Notes: generated by a model not told the origin, from the letters alone. A stretch of 64,000 nt of DNA from JARLGU01 sp036504535 (GCA_036504535.1 DASXUY010000058.1:1-64000), one strand, 5' to 3'; numbered from the stretch's first letter, positions 53,097-61,827 are shown. Numbers and translations are program-made.

Positions 53097-53124
53097 GGCT
53101 GGCTTCTTCCCCAAGAAGCCAGCC
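53097..53124 (+). terminator. 12-bp hairpin after the second prepilin-like gene
   Basis: GGCTGGCTTCTT pairs perfectly with AAGAAGCCAGCC around a CCCC loop, 27 bases after the stop codon. This is a strong stem without a T tract, probably terminating or protecting the pilin mRNA. Confidence 0.65.
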
Positions 53125-53252
53125 TCTGTCACGCTCCTGGGGCGCTCCGGTCCGTCGCTATCGGATTGCCGGATCGCACGGGGACACTCAATGCGAATGA
53201 TCTGCCGCAAGCCTGTAAACAAGTGAACGATAAGCCTACCAGGAACAATGCG

Positions 53253-56200
53253 ATGCGAATTAAGTCAACAGCTTTAGTAGCAGCGGCGGTCATGGCTTCG
53301 CTCTCATTGAGTGCGCCGGTTTACGCCGACAAGCAGATGGATTCTAAAGCCGTCGAGCAGGCGATCAAGATTATCCAGCATAACCCCAACCTCACACCAG
53401 CGCAGAAGAAAGCCTGCATCGAGAAGCTTCGCCCGCACCGTATCACGCCGCAGCTACTCCTCTCCACGATGGGCGGTCTAGTAGTAGTCGGCTATGGCAC
53501 CAAGATCGGTCTAGCGGTTAAGAAGCGCAAGGAAGAGCTGCGAAAAGACCGTGAGAAGTATCAACGACGCGTCGATCGTCATAAGCGTGAGTGGGACGAG
53601 ATCCTTGCGCCAGAAGAACCCAAGCAGGAAGACCCGTTCGTGGTCCTGCAACGACTCGCGTCAGCGATTCCCGTCGAGCAGCGCACAGCCTCGTTCTTCA
53701 CGTCGCGCCCGATCAACAAAGACGACGCGACGGCAATTCCCATCCTCATCGGCGGCGTGCGTGTTCCCGTCGACGTGTCGTCGGACGAAGCGGCCGACAT
53801 ACGGCGGGGCAAGATGCCATTGGTTCGAACGTTCACCATCAAGAGCGTGACGCGTCCATGGTACGAGTGGGCGGGCTACGAACCGTACGACCACTACTGG
53901 CCCGCCGTCGCCGCTGGCTGGTTCTGGCCGGACAGCCTGACGAAGTGCGGCTGGACCGATGTGGACAAAGTCGGCGACGATATCGCGGCTTACACAGTGG
54001 GGGAGCGCAAGCTGACCGTGGACTGGGCCGACGCGACCCGCACACGCAGCGGAGTGCTCTATCGCTGGTCGCTCGAAAAGCGCCCGATGAGCAAAGCGCT
54101 CAATCCGGCCTTAGCTTCGTCCTATCGACCGCCGCGTCCACTGTCGGCGTCGGGAGTGTCTATCCACGAGGCGGCATTGCTGATTGGGCTAGATGGCCCA
54201 GCTCCGCGCGTGCCTGGCAAGGCGCGGCGTAAAAAGGCGCGTCCGCGCGGTGGAGCGTATGCTGGCGTGCTTCGCGCCAATCCACAAGCGAGCGATAGCG
54301 AAAGCAAGCCCGAACATAAACGTAAGCGCGTCCAGCGGCTGCGCAAGTCGCTCAACAAGGTGGCGTCGACGAGCGCGGGAGGAGCGTCATCGGCGGCACA
54401 GGATGGTCGTAAAGCGGCAAGCTCTGTCGATAAGGCAGCCATGCGCAAGGTGCTGGCGCATCCCACTACCGATGAACCCATCCAAGCCGTTCACGAACCC
54501 GTAGCCCCGAAGGCGGACCGGCCCACGAAGAAGAAGTCCAAGGGCGACTCTTCGTCGAAACGACCAGAAATGCGGGCTGCGAACAACGCGGATCCAGCAA
54601 GCGTGTCGCCGTCCCGTGATGTACCCGCTGGCGCATCGACATTCTGGGACGAAGCGCCGAGAGCGTCAACGGCGAAAGCAACCGAAATTGCCGAGACCGC
54701 TCCATTCCCGGTCGCCTGGAAAGAGCAGATCAAAATGCTCCACAGGGAGCTGGAAGAAACTATACAAAGCACGATTGAGTACGACGAAGATGAAGATATG
54801 ATTGAAGCAGCCGCTCCCGAGACCATGGACGACGTGTTGATCCCGACACGAGCAGTCGCTTCTGCCGACAGTGATAGAAGTCGCCTTGACTTTATGGAAC
54901 TCGGTGATACGAGCGATGCCGACTCATTGATCGACTGGGGCGAAGGCTTCCAGCCGAAGCGCGATGACGCAGGAGATCTCCCTGGCTACTCGACAGACTC
55001 CTGGATACCGCAGGCTTCGATTGAGTCGAGTGACCTTGAGTTCGGCTCTAGCGAAGCGGTCAGGCCATCGTCCATCCCTCTGGAACTCGACCCTCCAAGC
55101 GGGGACCAGTCTGAGGTAGACCCGTATTTCGCGCCGTATGTCGAGGAGCCGCCGTTACTCCAAGAGATGAGCGATTTTGCCAGCCAAACGCCAGCGTTCG
55201 CGCGCGCCCTCGAACTCGACGATGCGTCGGAAGGCGCCGACATGGCGGCCAACGTGAGCTCTGCTGCGCCGATTGACCACGCAAGCATGACTCAGCAACC
55301 CACTGCGAGCGAGGCGGCAGCGCCAGGCGCACCAGCAGAGCCCGATGCAGCTCCAGCCGCTCCGACAAAGCGAGCTTTCCGATTGCGCGTAAGAGGCGCC
55401 GCCGCTGCCGATGAGCATCCGCAACCTGTCCCCGCTCCCGAGCCCGCAATCGAGCCCACGGCGTCTGCGTCAGACGCTCCCCCGCCGCCGCAAGTCACCG
55501 GTCGCCCGTTTAAGAAGCGCAAGTCGCTTCGTACTTCCGGCCCGCAGGAAATAACCCTTTCGCCGCAAACGTGGCCCGGGTTCCCATATCAGCCTAACCC
55601 ATACTACGCGCCGCCACCGGGCTACCAGGCCGTACCGCCCGGCTACTCGCCAGTACCGCCAGGGTATCAGACCATTCCCCCGGGCTACAACCCGTACGGC
55701 GCCTATCAGCCGCCGCCCGCGCAGTATCCGGTTGCCCCAACCGCGCCGCACCTTGCATCGCCGCCGCCAGCGCCGCAGCAGACCGCTCCGCCTGCCTGGG
55801 ACATGCAGCAGCCCTGGCAGCAGCAAGCCGCGCAAACACCGGCTCCGGAGCAAGCGCCGCACTACGCGCCAGTATCGCAGCAGTATGCCCCGTCCACCGG
55901 CTACCCAGCGCCGCCCGTCGCGCCCGTGGATCCCAACGTTACCGCCTATGGCGCGAACCGCACCGGGTATCCCGTCGGCTCGCCCCAGCGCCGCGAAGAA
56001 GGCGAGACCACGGGCAACCTGGTCCGCGCCTCGGTCGGCTCCGCCCGCCAATCTCCCAACCGACGGCGGCGGCGAACCAAGGACGAAGCCCAGCGCCGCC
56101 CCGAGAAGCAGTCGAACGATCTCAATGCCACGCTCATTGAGCTGCTGGCTCGATATGCGTTGCCGCAAACTCAAAGCGGCAGCGGCGATAAGCCGTCCCT

Positions 56201-56273
56201 GGAAAGCGTGCTGCTACAGATTGCGGCCCTCCAGAACGCGGCCAACGACGGACACGACACAGAAAAATCGTAG
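53253..56273 (+). CDS. Unrecognised membrane-anchored protein with low-complexity Pro/Gln/Tyr-rich tail
   Basis: 1006 residues from ATG 53253 (AGGA about 9 bases upstream); I do not recognise the family. A signal peptide (MRIKSTALVAAAVMAS, cut near VYADK) is followed by a helical segment and a transmembrane stretch LLLSTMGGLVVVGYG near residue 70, then a highly charged, probably coiled-coil stretch (KKRKEELRKDREKYQRRV). Residues 115-285 look like a folded domain rich in Trp and Tyr (ATAIPILIGGVRVPVDVSS). The rest is low complexity: basic (285-420), acidic (420-690), then Pro/Ala-rich with four PPGY repeats near 786-815. It ends in a short helix (LNATLIELLARYAL). The signal peptide plus inner transmembrane segment would leave the charged tail in the cytoplasm. 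It could be an envelope scaffold. Confidence 0.8.
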   Translation: MRIKSTALVAAAVMASLSLSAPVYADKQMDSKAVEQAIKIIQHNPNLTPAQKKACIEKLRPHRITPQLLLSTMGGLVVVGYGTKIGLAVKKRKEELRKDREKYQRRVDRHKREWDEILAPEEPKQEDPFVVLQRLASAIPVEQRTASFFTSRPINKDDATAIPILIGGVRVPVDVSSDEAADIRRGKMPLVRTFTIKSVTRPWYEWAGYEPYDHYWPAVAAGWFWPDSLTKCGWTDVDKVGDDIAAYTVGERKLTVDWADATRTRSGVLYRWSLEKRPMSKALNPALASSYRPPRPLSASGVSIHEAALLIGLDGPAPRVPGKARRKKARPRGGAYAGVLRANPQASDSESKPEHKRKRVQRLRKSLNKVASTSAGGASSAAQDGRKAASSVDKAAMRKVLAHPTTDEPIQAVHEPVAPKADRPTKKKSKGDSSSKRPEMRAANNADPASVSPSRDVPAGASTFWDEAPRASTAKATEIAETAPFPVAWKEQIKMLHRELEETIQSTIEYDEDEDMIEAAAPETMDDVLIPTRAVASADSDRSRLDFMELGDTSDADSLIDWGEGFQPKRDDAGDLPGYSTDSWIPQASIESSDLEFGSSEAVRPSSIPLELDPPSGDQSEVDPYFAPYVEEPPLLQEMSDFASQTPAFARALELDDASEGADMAANVSSAAPIDHASMTQQPTASEAAAPGAPAEPDAAPAAPTKRAFRLRVRGAAAADEHPQPVPAPEPAIEPTASASDAPPPPQVTGRPFKKRKSLRTSGPQEITLSPQTWPGFPYQPNPYYAPPPGYQAVPPGYSPVPPGYQTIPPGYNPYGAYQPPPAQYPVAPTAPHLASPPPAPQQTAPPAWDMQQPWQQQAAQTPAPEQAPHYAPVSQQYAPSTGYPAPPVAPVDPNVTAYGANRTGYPVGSPQRREEGETTGNLVRASVGSARQSPNRRRRRTKDEAQRRPEKQSNDLNATLIELLARYALPQTQSGSGDKPSLESVLLQIAALQNAANDGHDTEKS

Positions 56274-56289
56274 CCCTTGCCTGAAGGCT

Positions 56290-56417
56290 GGCGACTGAAG
56301 GCGCGCCTATAAAGTACTGATCGCGCCCCTTCGGGCGCTCAGGAAGCCGCTTTGCGGCTCGTTTCTGACCCGGCGAAGGCCGCCGATCAGGTGCGTCACG
56401 CAGGGCCTTCAGTCGTC
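56290..56417. repeat. Intergenic inverted repeat with internal hairpins
   Basis: The segment 56290-56302 and the reverse complement of 56405-56417 agree at 12 of 13 bases. Inside are two hairpins, GCGCCC-CTTC-GGGCGC (about 56323-56338) and AGCCGC-TTT-GCGGCT (about 56345-56359). The element resembles the other palindromic repeats in form but not in sequence. Nothing else definite is seen in the 56274-56645 spacer. Confidence 0.5.
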
Positions 56418-56645
56418 AGGCTCTCATCGGCCGCCAGCGCCCGCCATAACTCCGCAACCCCGACGCTCGCCAACCCTCGCAATTCCCGCCAAATGTGGTG
56501 TAAACTACTGTCAGGCGGGCACTCACCCGAATCGCGTCCCTGTCGTTCGTTTCGCATCAACGGCGCTGTTCTCGCCCTGCTTTGCTCACCCCACGAAAAC
56601 CCAACGCCGGTAACGGCGATAATGGCAAAGCGAAAGGTACACCCA

Positions 56646-58292
56646 ATGACACGATTGCTCTCAACGATGAAGCGGTGGGTGACGGTTGCCCTCCTCATCA
56701 CTCCCATTTTGCTCGGCCTGTCGGCGAATGCCGCCACCATCCTGAAAACCGGCGACCGCGTCGTATTCTACGGCGACAGTATCACCGAACAGCGCCTCTA
56801 CACGCGCTATATCCAGCAGTATGTCTACTGTCGCTACCCCGAGTTGAAGGTTCACTTCTACAACGCTGGCTGGAGCGGCGATACCGCTGGCGGTGCGTTA
56901 AACCGTCTTGAGCGGGATGTGCTCGTCCTCAAGCCCACGATCGTCACGCTGTTCTTCGGCATGAACGACGGCGGCTATACCACGCTTCGTGACGATATCG
57001 TCGCCAACTACACGAAGAACCTCGACGGCATCATCACCGCGCTGCAGGCCAAGGGCGTTCGCGTCATTGTCTACACACCTGGCTGCGTGGACTACGACCG
57101 CCGCGAGCCTCTGCGCGCCGCGAACTACAACGACACCCTAGCCGCGCTAGGAAAGGCCGCGATCACGCTGGCGCAGAAGTACAACTGCTCCTACGTCGAC
57201 GTCCACCACGGAATGCTCACCTACCAGGCCGCGCAAAAGGCGAAGAGCGCGTCGTATACCATGATCCCCGACTCCGTTCACCCGGATCCCAACGGTCACC
57301 TGGTCATGGCCAACGAGATGCTCAAAGCGTTCGCCGTCGAGCCCATGCCGCAACTCGGTACGGTGAACGTGCTCACCAAGCAGGTTACGGGCAGCGCCAA
57401 GCTTATCAGCGGCGGCGCCGACAACGCCACCATCGAGCTCACGCCGTCCACCACGCCTTTCTGGGTGGACTCGGGCTCGACCGCGACAGTAGCGCAGTGC
57501 GGGCTCGGCGACCTGGTGGCGCAAAAGCTCACCGTTAAGGGCCTCACCGCTGGCACCTACCAGGTGAATGCAGGAAAGCTCACGGCCTCGACCACAGCCG
57601 ACGCTCTGGCGGCTGGATATGCGCTCCCGGGCACATTCTCGCCTGCTGCGCAGAGCATTCACGATCTGACCAGGATGAAGGAAGACCTTTACTTTACGGC
57701 GTGGCGCCAAGTCCGCCTCGGCTTGGGTGACCGCGCTGGCGCTTCGGACGTCGTTGCCGGTCTTCTTGCAGCCGATGACGGGTTCAGCACCATACTCAAC
57801 TCCGCGTCGCCCGCCGATTCCAAGGTGACGATCACCATTTCACCGCGGCCTGATGGCGCCAACCTCGCCCTGGACAAGCAGTATGTCTGCTCCGATCCCA
57901 ACGGCTACGGCTGGGGACTTGGCAAGCTCACCGACGGTTCCTACGAAGGCAACGGCGGACACTGCTTCGCCAGCGGAGACAAGGACGAGTTCCCGAAAAC
58001 GGTGACCATCGACCTGGAACAGCCCGCCAAGGTGGGCAGTGTGATCGTCGGCGTCCCGAACTTCGGCTCAACCAAGACCATCACGGTCGCAGTGAGCGCC
58101 GACGGGAAGACGTTCACCGATGTCGGCACGCATGTCTTCCCGGAAGCCACGGAGACCAAGTTCACGTACATCTTCCCCGGCACGACCGCCAAGTTCGTCC
58201 GGCTAACGTACCCCGACCACTACGACGCCGAACACGGCTACTCCAAGAACTTCGCCTTCACCACCGAAGCCGAAGTCTACGCCTCGAAGTAA
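56646..58292 (+). CDS. Secreted SGNH/GDSL hydrolase with C-terminal F5/8C domain
   Basis: 548 residues. ATG 56646 is preceded by AAAGG at good spacing and gives a signal peptide (MTRLLSTMKRWVTVALL, cut near ANAAT); the frame is open further upstream but without a signal. The SGNH blocks are all present: FYGDSITEQ (block I, nucleophile Ser), NAGWSGDT (block II Gly), FFGMNDGG (block III Asn) and DSVHPDPNGH (block V Asp and His). From about residue 420 an F5/8 type C-like domain follows (DKQYVCSDPNG, VTIDLEQPAKVGSVIVGVP). Probably an acetyl-esterase acting on decorated polysaccharides in the periplasm, complementing the hydrolases of this window. Confidence 0.88.
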   Translation: MTRLLSTMKRWVTVALLITPILLGLSANAATILKTGDRVVFYGDSITEQRLYTRYIQQYVYCRYPELKVHFYNAGWSGDTAGGALNRLERDVLVLKPTIVTLFFGMNDGGYTTLRDDIVANYTKNLDGIITALQAKGVRVIVYTPGCVDYDRREPLRAANYNDTLAALGKAAITLAQKYNCSYVDVHHGMLTYQAAQKAKSASYTMIPDSVHPDPNGHLVMANEMLKAFAVEPMPQLGTVNVLTKQVTGSAKLISGGADNATIELTPSTTPFWVDSGSTATVAQCGLGDLVAQKLTVKGLTAGTYQVNAGKLTASTTADALAAGYALPGTFSPAAQSIHDLTRMKEDLYFTAWRQVRLGLGDRAGASDVVAGLLAADDGFSTILNSASPADSKVTITISPRPDGANLALDKQYVCSDPNGYGWGLGKLTDGSYEGNGGHCFASGDKDEFPKTVTIDLEQPAKVGSVIVGVPNFGSTKTITVAVSADGKTFTDVGTHVFPEATETKFTYIFPGTTAKFVRLTYPDHYDAEHGYSKNFAFTTEAEVYASK

Positions 58293-58328
58293 GGGCGATG
58301 TATGCGGGGGTGGGGAAAGAATTCAGAC

Positions 58329-58373
58329 ACCTCATCCCCCGGCCCCTTCTCCTAAGATAAGGAGAAGGGGAGT
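58329..58373. repeat. Palindromic repeat of the CCCCTTCTCCT/AGGAGAAGGGG family
   Basis: ACCTCATCCCCCGGCC followed by an 11-bp stem around a 6-base loop, 37 bases after the SGNH hydrolase stop codon. It may double as a terminator. Confidence 0.65.
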
Positions 58374-58408
58374 CCGGAATTGGCGGCAAGGCGCTGGAAT
58401 CGCGTATG

Positions 58409-58917
58409 TAGGGGCAGAGCTTGTCTCTGCCCTCCGACGGACCTCTCCTCCCCACTCGGAAGCGGGTCCCCTCCTCACCTAAAGGCAAGGGGAAGAGGTC
58501 GGATCTGCACCGACGCGCCGTGTTACGGGACGGACGGCGCGGCAGTGAACGGGGCCGATGCCACCGTACGTTGAAACGCACGGCTCCTAAGGGCTTGAAA
58601 GTACCCGCTGGGCACTAGGAGATGGGAGCGCCGCCGCCATCGGTTACGGTCCGAATCCATCACGCAGTTCGTAGGGGCAGAGCTTGTCTCTGCCCTCCGA
58701 TGGACCTCTCCTCCCCACTCGGAAGCGGGGCCCCTCCTCACCTAAAGGCAAGGCGAAGAGGTCGGATCTGCACCGACGCGCCGTGTTACGGGACGGACGG
58801 TGCGGCGGTGAACGGGGCTCCGCCACCGTACGTTGAAACGCACGGCTCCTAAGGGCTTGAAAGTACCCGCTGGGCACTAGGAGATGGGAGCGCCGACGCC
58901 ATCGGTTACGGTCCGAA
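58409..58917. repeat. Tandem duplication of an approximately 250-base non-coding unit
   Basis: 58409-58655 and 58672-58917 are about 95% identical direct repeats offset by 262-263 bases. Each begins with the GGGCAGAG hairpin, continues through CACTCGGAAGCGGG and the segment ACCGACGCGCCGTGTTACGG, and ends with CGGTTACGGTCCGAA. Few substitutions and one small indel separate them, so the duplication is recent. No frame is conserved over the full unit. Confidence 0.75.
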
Positions 58918-59200
58918 ACCCTCGCCCGCCTCGGGAGAGGGTAGGGTGAGGGCAGTTTTGCGTGTTTTGCGTTGCGCAATGCGATTCTTTTTTTTGCGCA
59001 AAACTGTATGCGTGAATACAGACCACGAATATTTTGGGATTCGCGAATCGCAATATTCATGAATATTTGTCGTGTTGAGTGCCACTGTGATTCGATTGGC
59101 CGAAGGTTTCCAAGGTGCCTATGCGTCGAAACGCATTGAGGCGGCCGCTTTGGGATTATCGCCTCATTGTTAGTATATCATGTGTATGATAATTTGTCAA
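58909..59200 (-). ncRNA. Copy B of the repeated minus-strand unit: promoter, hairpins, palindromes
   Basis: Minus-strand TTGACA (complement of 59195-59200) and TATACT (59172-59177) have a 17-base spacer. The RNA would begin near 59165 with GAGGCGATAATCCC; GAGGCG pairs with CGCCTC at 59138-59143. The second hairpin, ATGCGT-TTCG-ACGCAT (59121-59136), has a UUCG-type loop. A nested palindrome with centre GATTCGCGAATC (59027-59058) overlaps a perfect 16-base palindrome AATATTCATGAATATT (59052-59067). A near-palindrome at 58969-58982 matches the one in copy A. Predicted RNA length from start to the end of the nested palindrome is about 140 bases. Confidence 0.45.
59172..59200 (-). promoter_or_regulatory. 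Minus-strand sigma-70-type promoter, copy B
   Basis: TTGACA-N17-TATACT on the minus strand within the AT-rich stretch 59164-59230. Spacer length and its first bases agree with copy A. Confidence 0.65.
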
Positions 59201-59735
59201 TACATTGATATAAAAGTTATCTATATAATACAGACGTTCGATATTTCGTTCGTGCGTGAGTGAAGTTGCGTGGTGCACGTTGGGGTTCGAATGCCGGCGA
59301 GTCGGGTTACGATCCGGGAACCCGACACCGGCGCCAAACCGCCGGGTCTGAACGCCTAGTCCGCAGGCGGACGCAAGCGGCCTGACGAAGAACACCCCTG
59401 TGGGGCTAAAGAGTGCTCACCGACACGCCGTGTTACGGTCCGAATCGCGCGCCGCAACCGACGCGCTGCCAGACCCAGGGCGTTGCCCGTGGGCTCCGCA
59501 TATGTCGCCCCTTCAGGGCTACGGAATTGCATCGACGCCCTCGGTTATGGTCCGAATCCGGCTCTGGCTCCCCTTCGCCTTTCCAAGGAGAAGGGGCTGG
59601 GGGATGAGGTAATCGAAACCCCAAATCTTGGGGTGGTGCGGCACGCGCCGGGCTCTGGCAGCGGCAGCGTGGATGTCGCGTTCTGGCCACCGTCTCCAAT
59701 TAGATCGCCACACCCGTCTCTGCCCACGGGCCTCC
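59201..59735. repeat. Repeat-rich spacer with palindromic repeat and short hairpins
   Basis: The AT-rich upstream flank of copy B (to about 59250) is followed by GC-rich sequence with a stem CGGGTT...AACCCG (about 59303-59328), fragments of the CGCCGTGTTACGGTCCGAAT repeat (about 59426-59447 and again near 59541), the palindromic repeat 59570-59610, and a hairpin CCCCAA-ATC-TTGGGG (about 59619-59633). No gene, tRNA or promoter is evident. Confidence 0.5.
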
Positions 59736-60422
59736 CTATTCACGGCCCCAGTAGTACACATTTGGCCGCAATAAAGCTGGCATCGGCTCCCCCGGAACGG
59801 CAGGCTTGAGAGGCTCCTGCGATATGATCGTCCCCCAATGGCCAAAACCGCTGCCCCACATGAATTCGACGCAAGGCAACTTGGTGGTAGCACAAGATGC
59901 AGGGCTCCGAGTTACTTCAATTGTATTAGGGTGAGTGGCCGATATTGCAGCCGGTAGAGACAATTGCGGGTGGCTCTTCGTTGAAACGACACCAGTAGCC
60001 CCTATATAGACCCTGATAGTGGCGGACGCAGTGGGCTGGTACTTGCCGGACTTTAGAAGTTCACGGCCCCAAGCTTCGACGATGTTGCAGTTGGTCACCT
60101 GCATTTGCGTCATAGCGAAAGAAACAAGCTCATGCGCATAGATCAAGACACCGCTCAAAAGGCAGGCTGCCACAGCGAAAGCGGTGTACCAACCTGCAAG
60201 GACGCGTGACCTGCCATTCTTCGCCCGTCTTGCCAATATCAGGCTAACGACGCTCAACAGGGTGAGAGCAATCAACAGCACCAAAATCACTCGTGATAGC
60301 GTGCTATCTCCTGTCGCGCAATACGAGCCCGCAAGGCCAACGAAGGCCAAAACTGCCGCTCCTGAAACCTTCTGGGCATTCTGTTCGGCAACGAGAGCCC
60401 CGATTATTTTGGGTAAGCTCAT
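59736..60422 (-). CDS. Small membrane protein of unknown function
   Basis: 228 residues. Three predicted transmembrane segments lie in the first 100 residues (about 19-36, 44-64 and 74-96), followed by a soluble domain of about 130 residues containing four Cys (NCNIVEAW, ASCATTKLPCVEF). GAGGT sits 7 bases before the start. I do not recognise the family. With three segments the C-terminal domain would be on the outer side if the N-terminus is inside, where the Cys pairs could form disulphides. It lies downstream of the fucosidase gene on the same strand with a 39-base gap, so it may be co-transcribed. Confidence 0.7.
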   Translation of the reverse strand: MSLPKIIGALVAEQNAQKVSGAAVLAFVGLAGSYCATGDSTLSRVILVLLIALTLLSVVSLILARRAKNGRSRVLAGWYTAFAVAACLLSGVLIYAHELVSFAMTQMQVTNCNIVEAWGRELLKSGKYQPTASATIRVYIGATGVVSTKSHPQLSLPAAISATHPNTIEVTRSPASCATTKLPCVEFMWGSGFGHWGTIISQEPLKPAVPGEPMPALLRPNVYYWGRE

Positions 60423-60461
60423 AGAAAGACCTCATGCCCTACGCCATCCCAACAACGCCAC

Positions 60462-61745
60462 CTACCGCACGCTATACTCTGCCTCCCCTTCGTCCTTTCC
60501 AAGGAGAAGGGGCCGGGGGTTGAGGTCTTCCTCGTCGCCAAGCTCCACCCGGATCACCGCCGCCGTGCCCGCTAGTTCGTTCACCGGCAAGTGCGCCAGA
60601 CGCAGCCGCGGAGTGGTGTCGCCCCACTCGCTGGGCACAACGTCGACTGTGAAGTCCACCGGCGCACCGGTGTTGAGCAGGGTTGCCTTGAGCGGGACGG
60701 CGGTGAGGGGTTTGAGCTTAATTGAGTCGACAATCGCGTCCTTGTAGCAGTGGACATACAGAGTCTGCCCGCGACGCGTCAGGAGGATATCGCGGTTGGT
60801 GGTCAGGTGCGATGTCGGTTCAGAGTCGCCGAACGCTTCCTTCACCGATGCGTACCACTGGCCAACGCGCCGCAGCACAGCCGCCGACTCCGCCGGGATT
60901 GTGCCGTCGGGCTTGGGGCCGATGTTCAGCAGGTAGTTGGCGCCGACCGCCATGAACTTGTCGATACTGCGCATCAGATGCCGGTCGGCATAGTATGTGT
61001 CGTCGAGCCGGTAGCCCCAGCTCTCGGAACTCACCGACTGGCACGCTTCCGTCGGGCGACTGATCGCAGGCGCAGCGTCAGGGTCGAGGTCAAAGTCGCG
61101 CTCTGGGGTTCCGAAATCGCCCTCGTCGTACCCGCGATCATTGATCAATGCGCCCGGCTGAAGCTCGCGAATCATGGCATTGATCGATTCGTCCCGGTGC
61201 TCGACCGCATTGCAGTCCCACCAGAACCCGGAGATCTTGCCGTAGTTGGTGCAAAGCTCGCGAACCTGAGCGCGCACAAACTCCATGTAACGGTCGTTGT
61301 CCGGCTCGCCGCCAGGAACCACATCGGGCAGCTCATGGTGACGGTTGGCAGTAGGGTAGTTCGGCTGATGCCAGTCGACGCAGGCGTAGTAGAGGCACAG
61401 GGGGACGCCTCGCCGGTGGCACGCCTCCGCCAGCATCGCCAGCACATCGCGGCCGTACGGCGTGTTGACCGTGTTGTAGCTGGTCTGCTTGGTGTCCCAA
61501 AGGCAGAATCCGTCGAGGTGCTTGGTCGTGAAGCAGACATACTCCATGCCCACCTCGGCCATCAGATCCAGCCACGCATCCGGATCGAACCGCACCGGGT
61601 TCCACTGCTCCGCGAGCTTGACGTACTCAGCATGCGGCGTCCGAGCCCGCATCTGGTGCTGCTCATGGAAGCCCGGAATGGCATAGATGCCCCAATGGAC
61701 AAACATGCCAAACCGCTTTGATCCAAACAAGCTCAACGTTCCCAT
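60462..61745 (-). CDS. Alpha-L-fucosidase, GH29, with repeat-derived C-terminus
   Basis: 427 residues from ATG 61745 (GGTGG upstream); 19 further in-frame codons upstream are rejected because MGTLSLFGSKRFGMFVHWG then starts at the barrel. GH29 landmarks: GMFVHWGIYAIPG, FTTKHLDGFCLWDT near 75, and SGFWWDCNAVEH with Asp 177 as predicted nucleophile. No signal peptide. The last about 20 residues (EDLNPRPLLLGKDEGEAE and following) are encoded by a palindromic repeat (60484-60526) that has replaced or extended the original end. The beta-sandwich before it looks complete, so activity may be preserved. It is downstream of the NHL protein gene on the same strand. Confidence 0.86.
   Translation of the reverse strand: MGTLSLFGSKRFGMFVHWGIYAIPGFHEQHQMRARTPHAEYVKLAEQWNPVRFDPDAWLDLMAEVGMEYVCFTTKHLDGFCLWDTKQTSYNTVNTPYGRDVLAMLAEACHRRGVPLCLYYACVDWHQPNYPTANRHHELPDVVPGGEPDNDRYMEFVRAQVRELCTNYGKISGFWWDCNAVEHRDESINAMIRELQPGALINDRGYDEGDFGTPERDFDLDPDAAPAISRPTEACQSVSSESWGYRLDDTYYADRHLMRSIDKFMAVGANYLLNIGPKPDGTIPAESAAVLRRVGQWYASVKEAFGDSEPTSHLTTNRDILLTRRGQTLYVHCYKDAIVDSIKLKPLTAVPLKATLLNTGAPVDFTVDVVPSEWGDTTPRLRLAHLPVNELAGTAAVIRVELGDEEDLNPRPLLLGKDEGEAEYSVR
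60484..60526. repeat. Palindromic repeat overlapping the 3' end of a fucosidase gene
   Basis: CCCCTTCGTCCTTTCCAAGG...GAAGGGGCCGGGGGTTGAGGT is a member of the repeat family seen at 19680-19831 and 58329-58373. It lies entirely inside the fucosidase reading frame, which ends just beyond it at 60462. Confidence 0.65.
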
Positions 61746-61827
61746 AGAGCAGCCACCCGTCCCAACCCCGCCTTTCCAGGCGGACCCAAAAATGGCCCGC
61801 ACGCGGCCAGAGAGCGCCTCTTACTTC

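Noticed and set aside
58409..58917. CRISPR array
   Set aside because: Only two long direct copies exist, with no short regular repeats and spacers and no cas genes.
59275..59345. tRNA-like sequence GGTTCGAATGCC
   Set aside because: The flanking bases do not form a T arm or acceptor stem on either strand, and no anticodon arm can be drawn.
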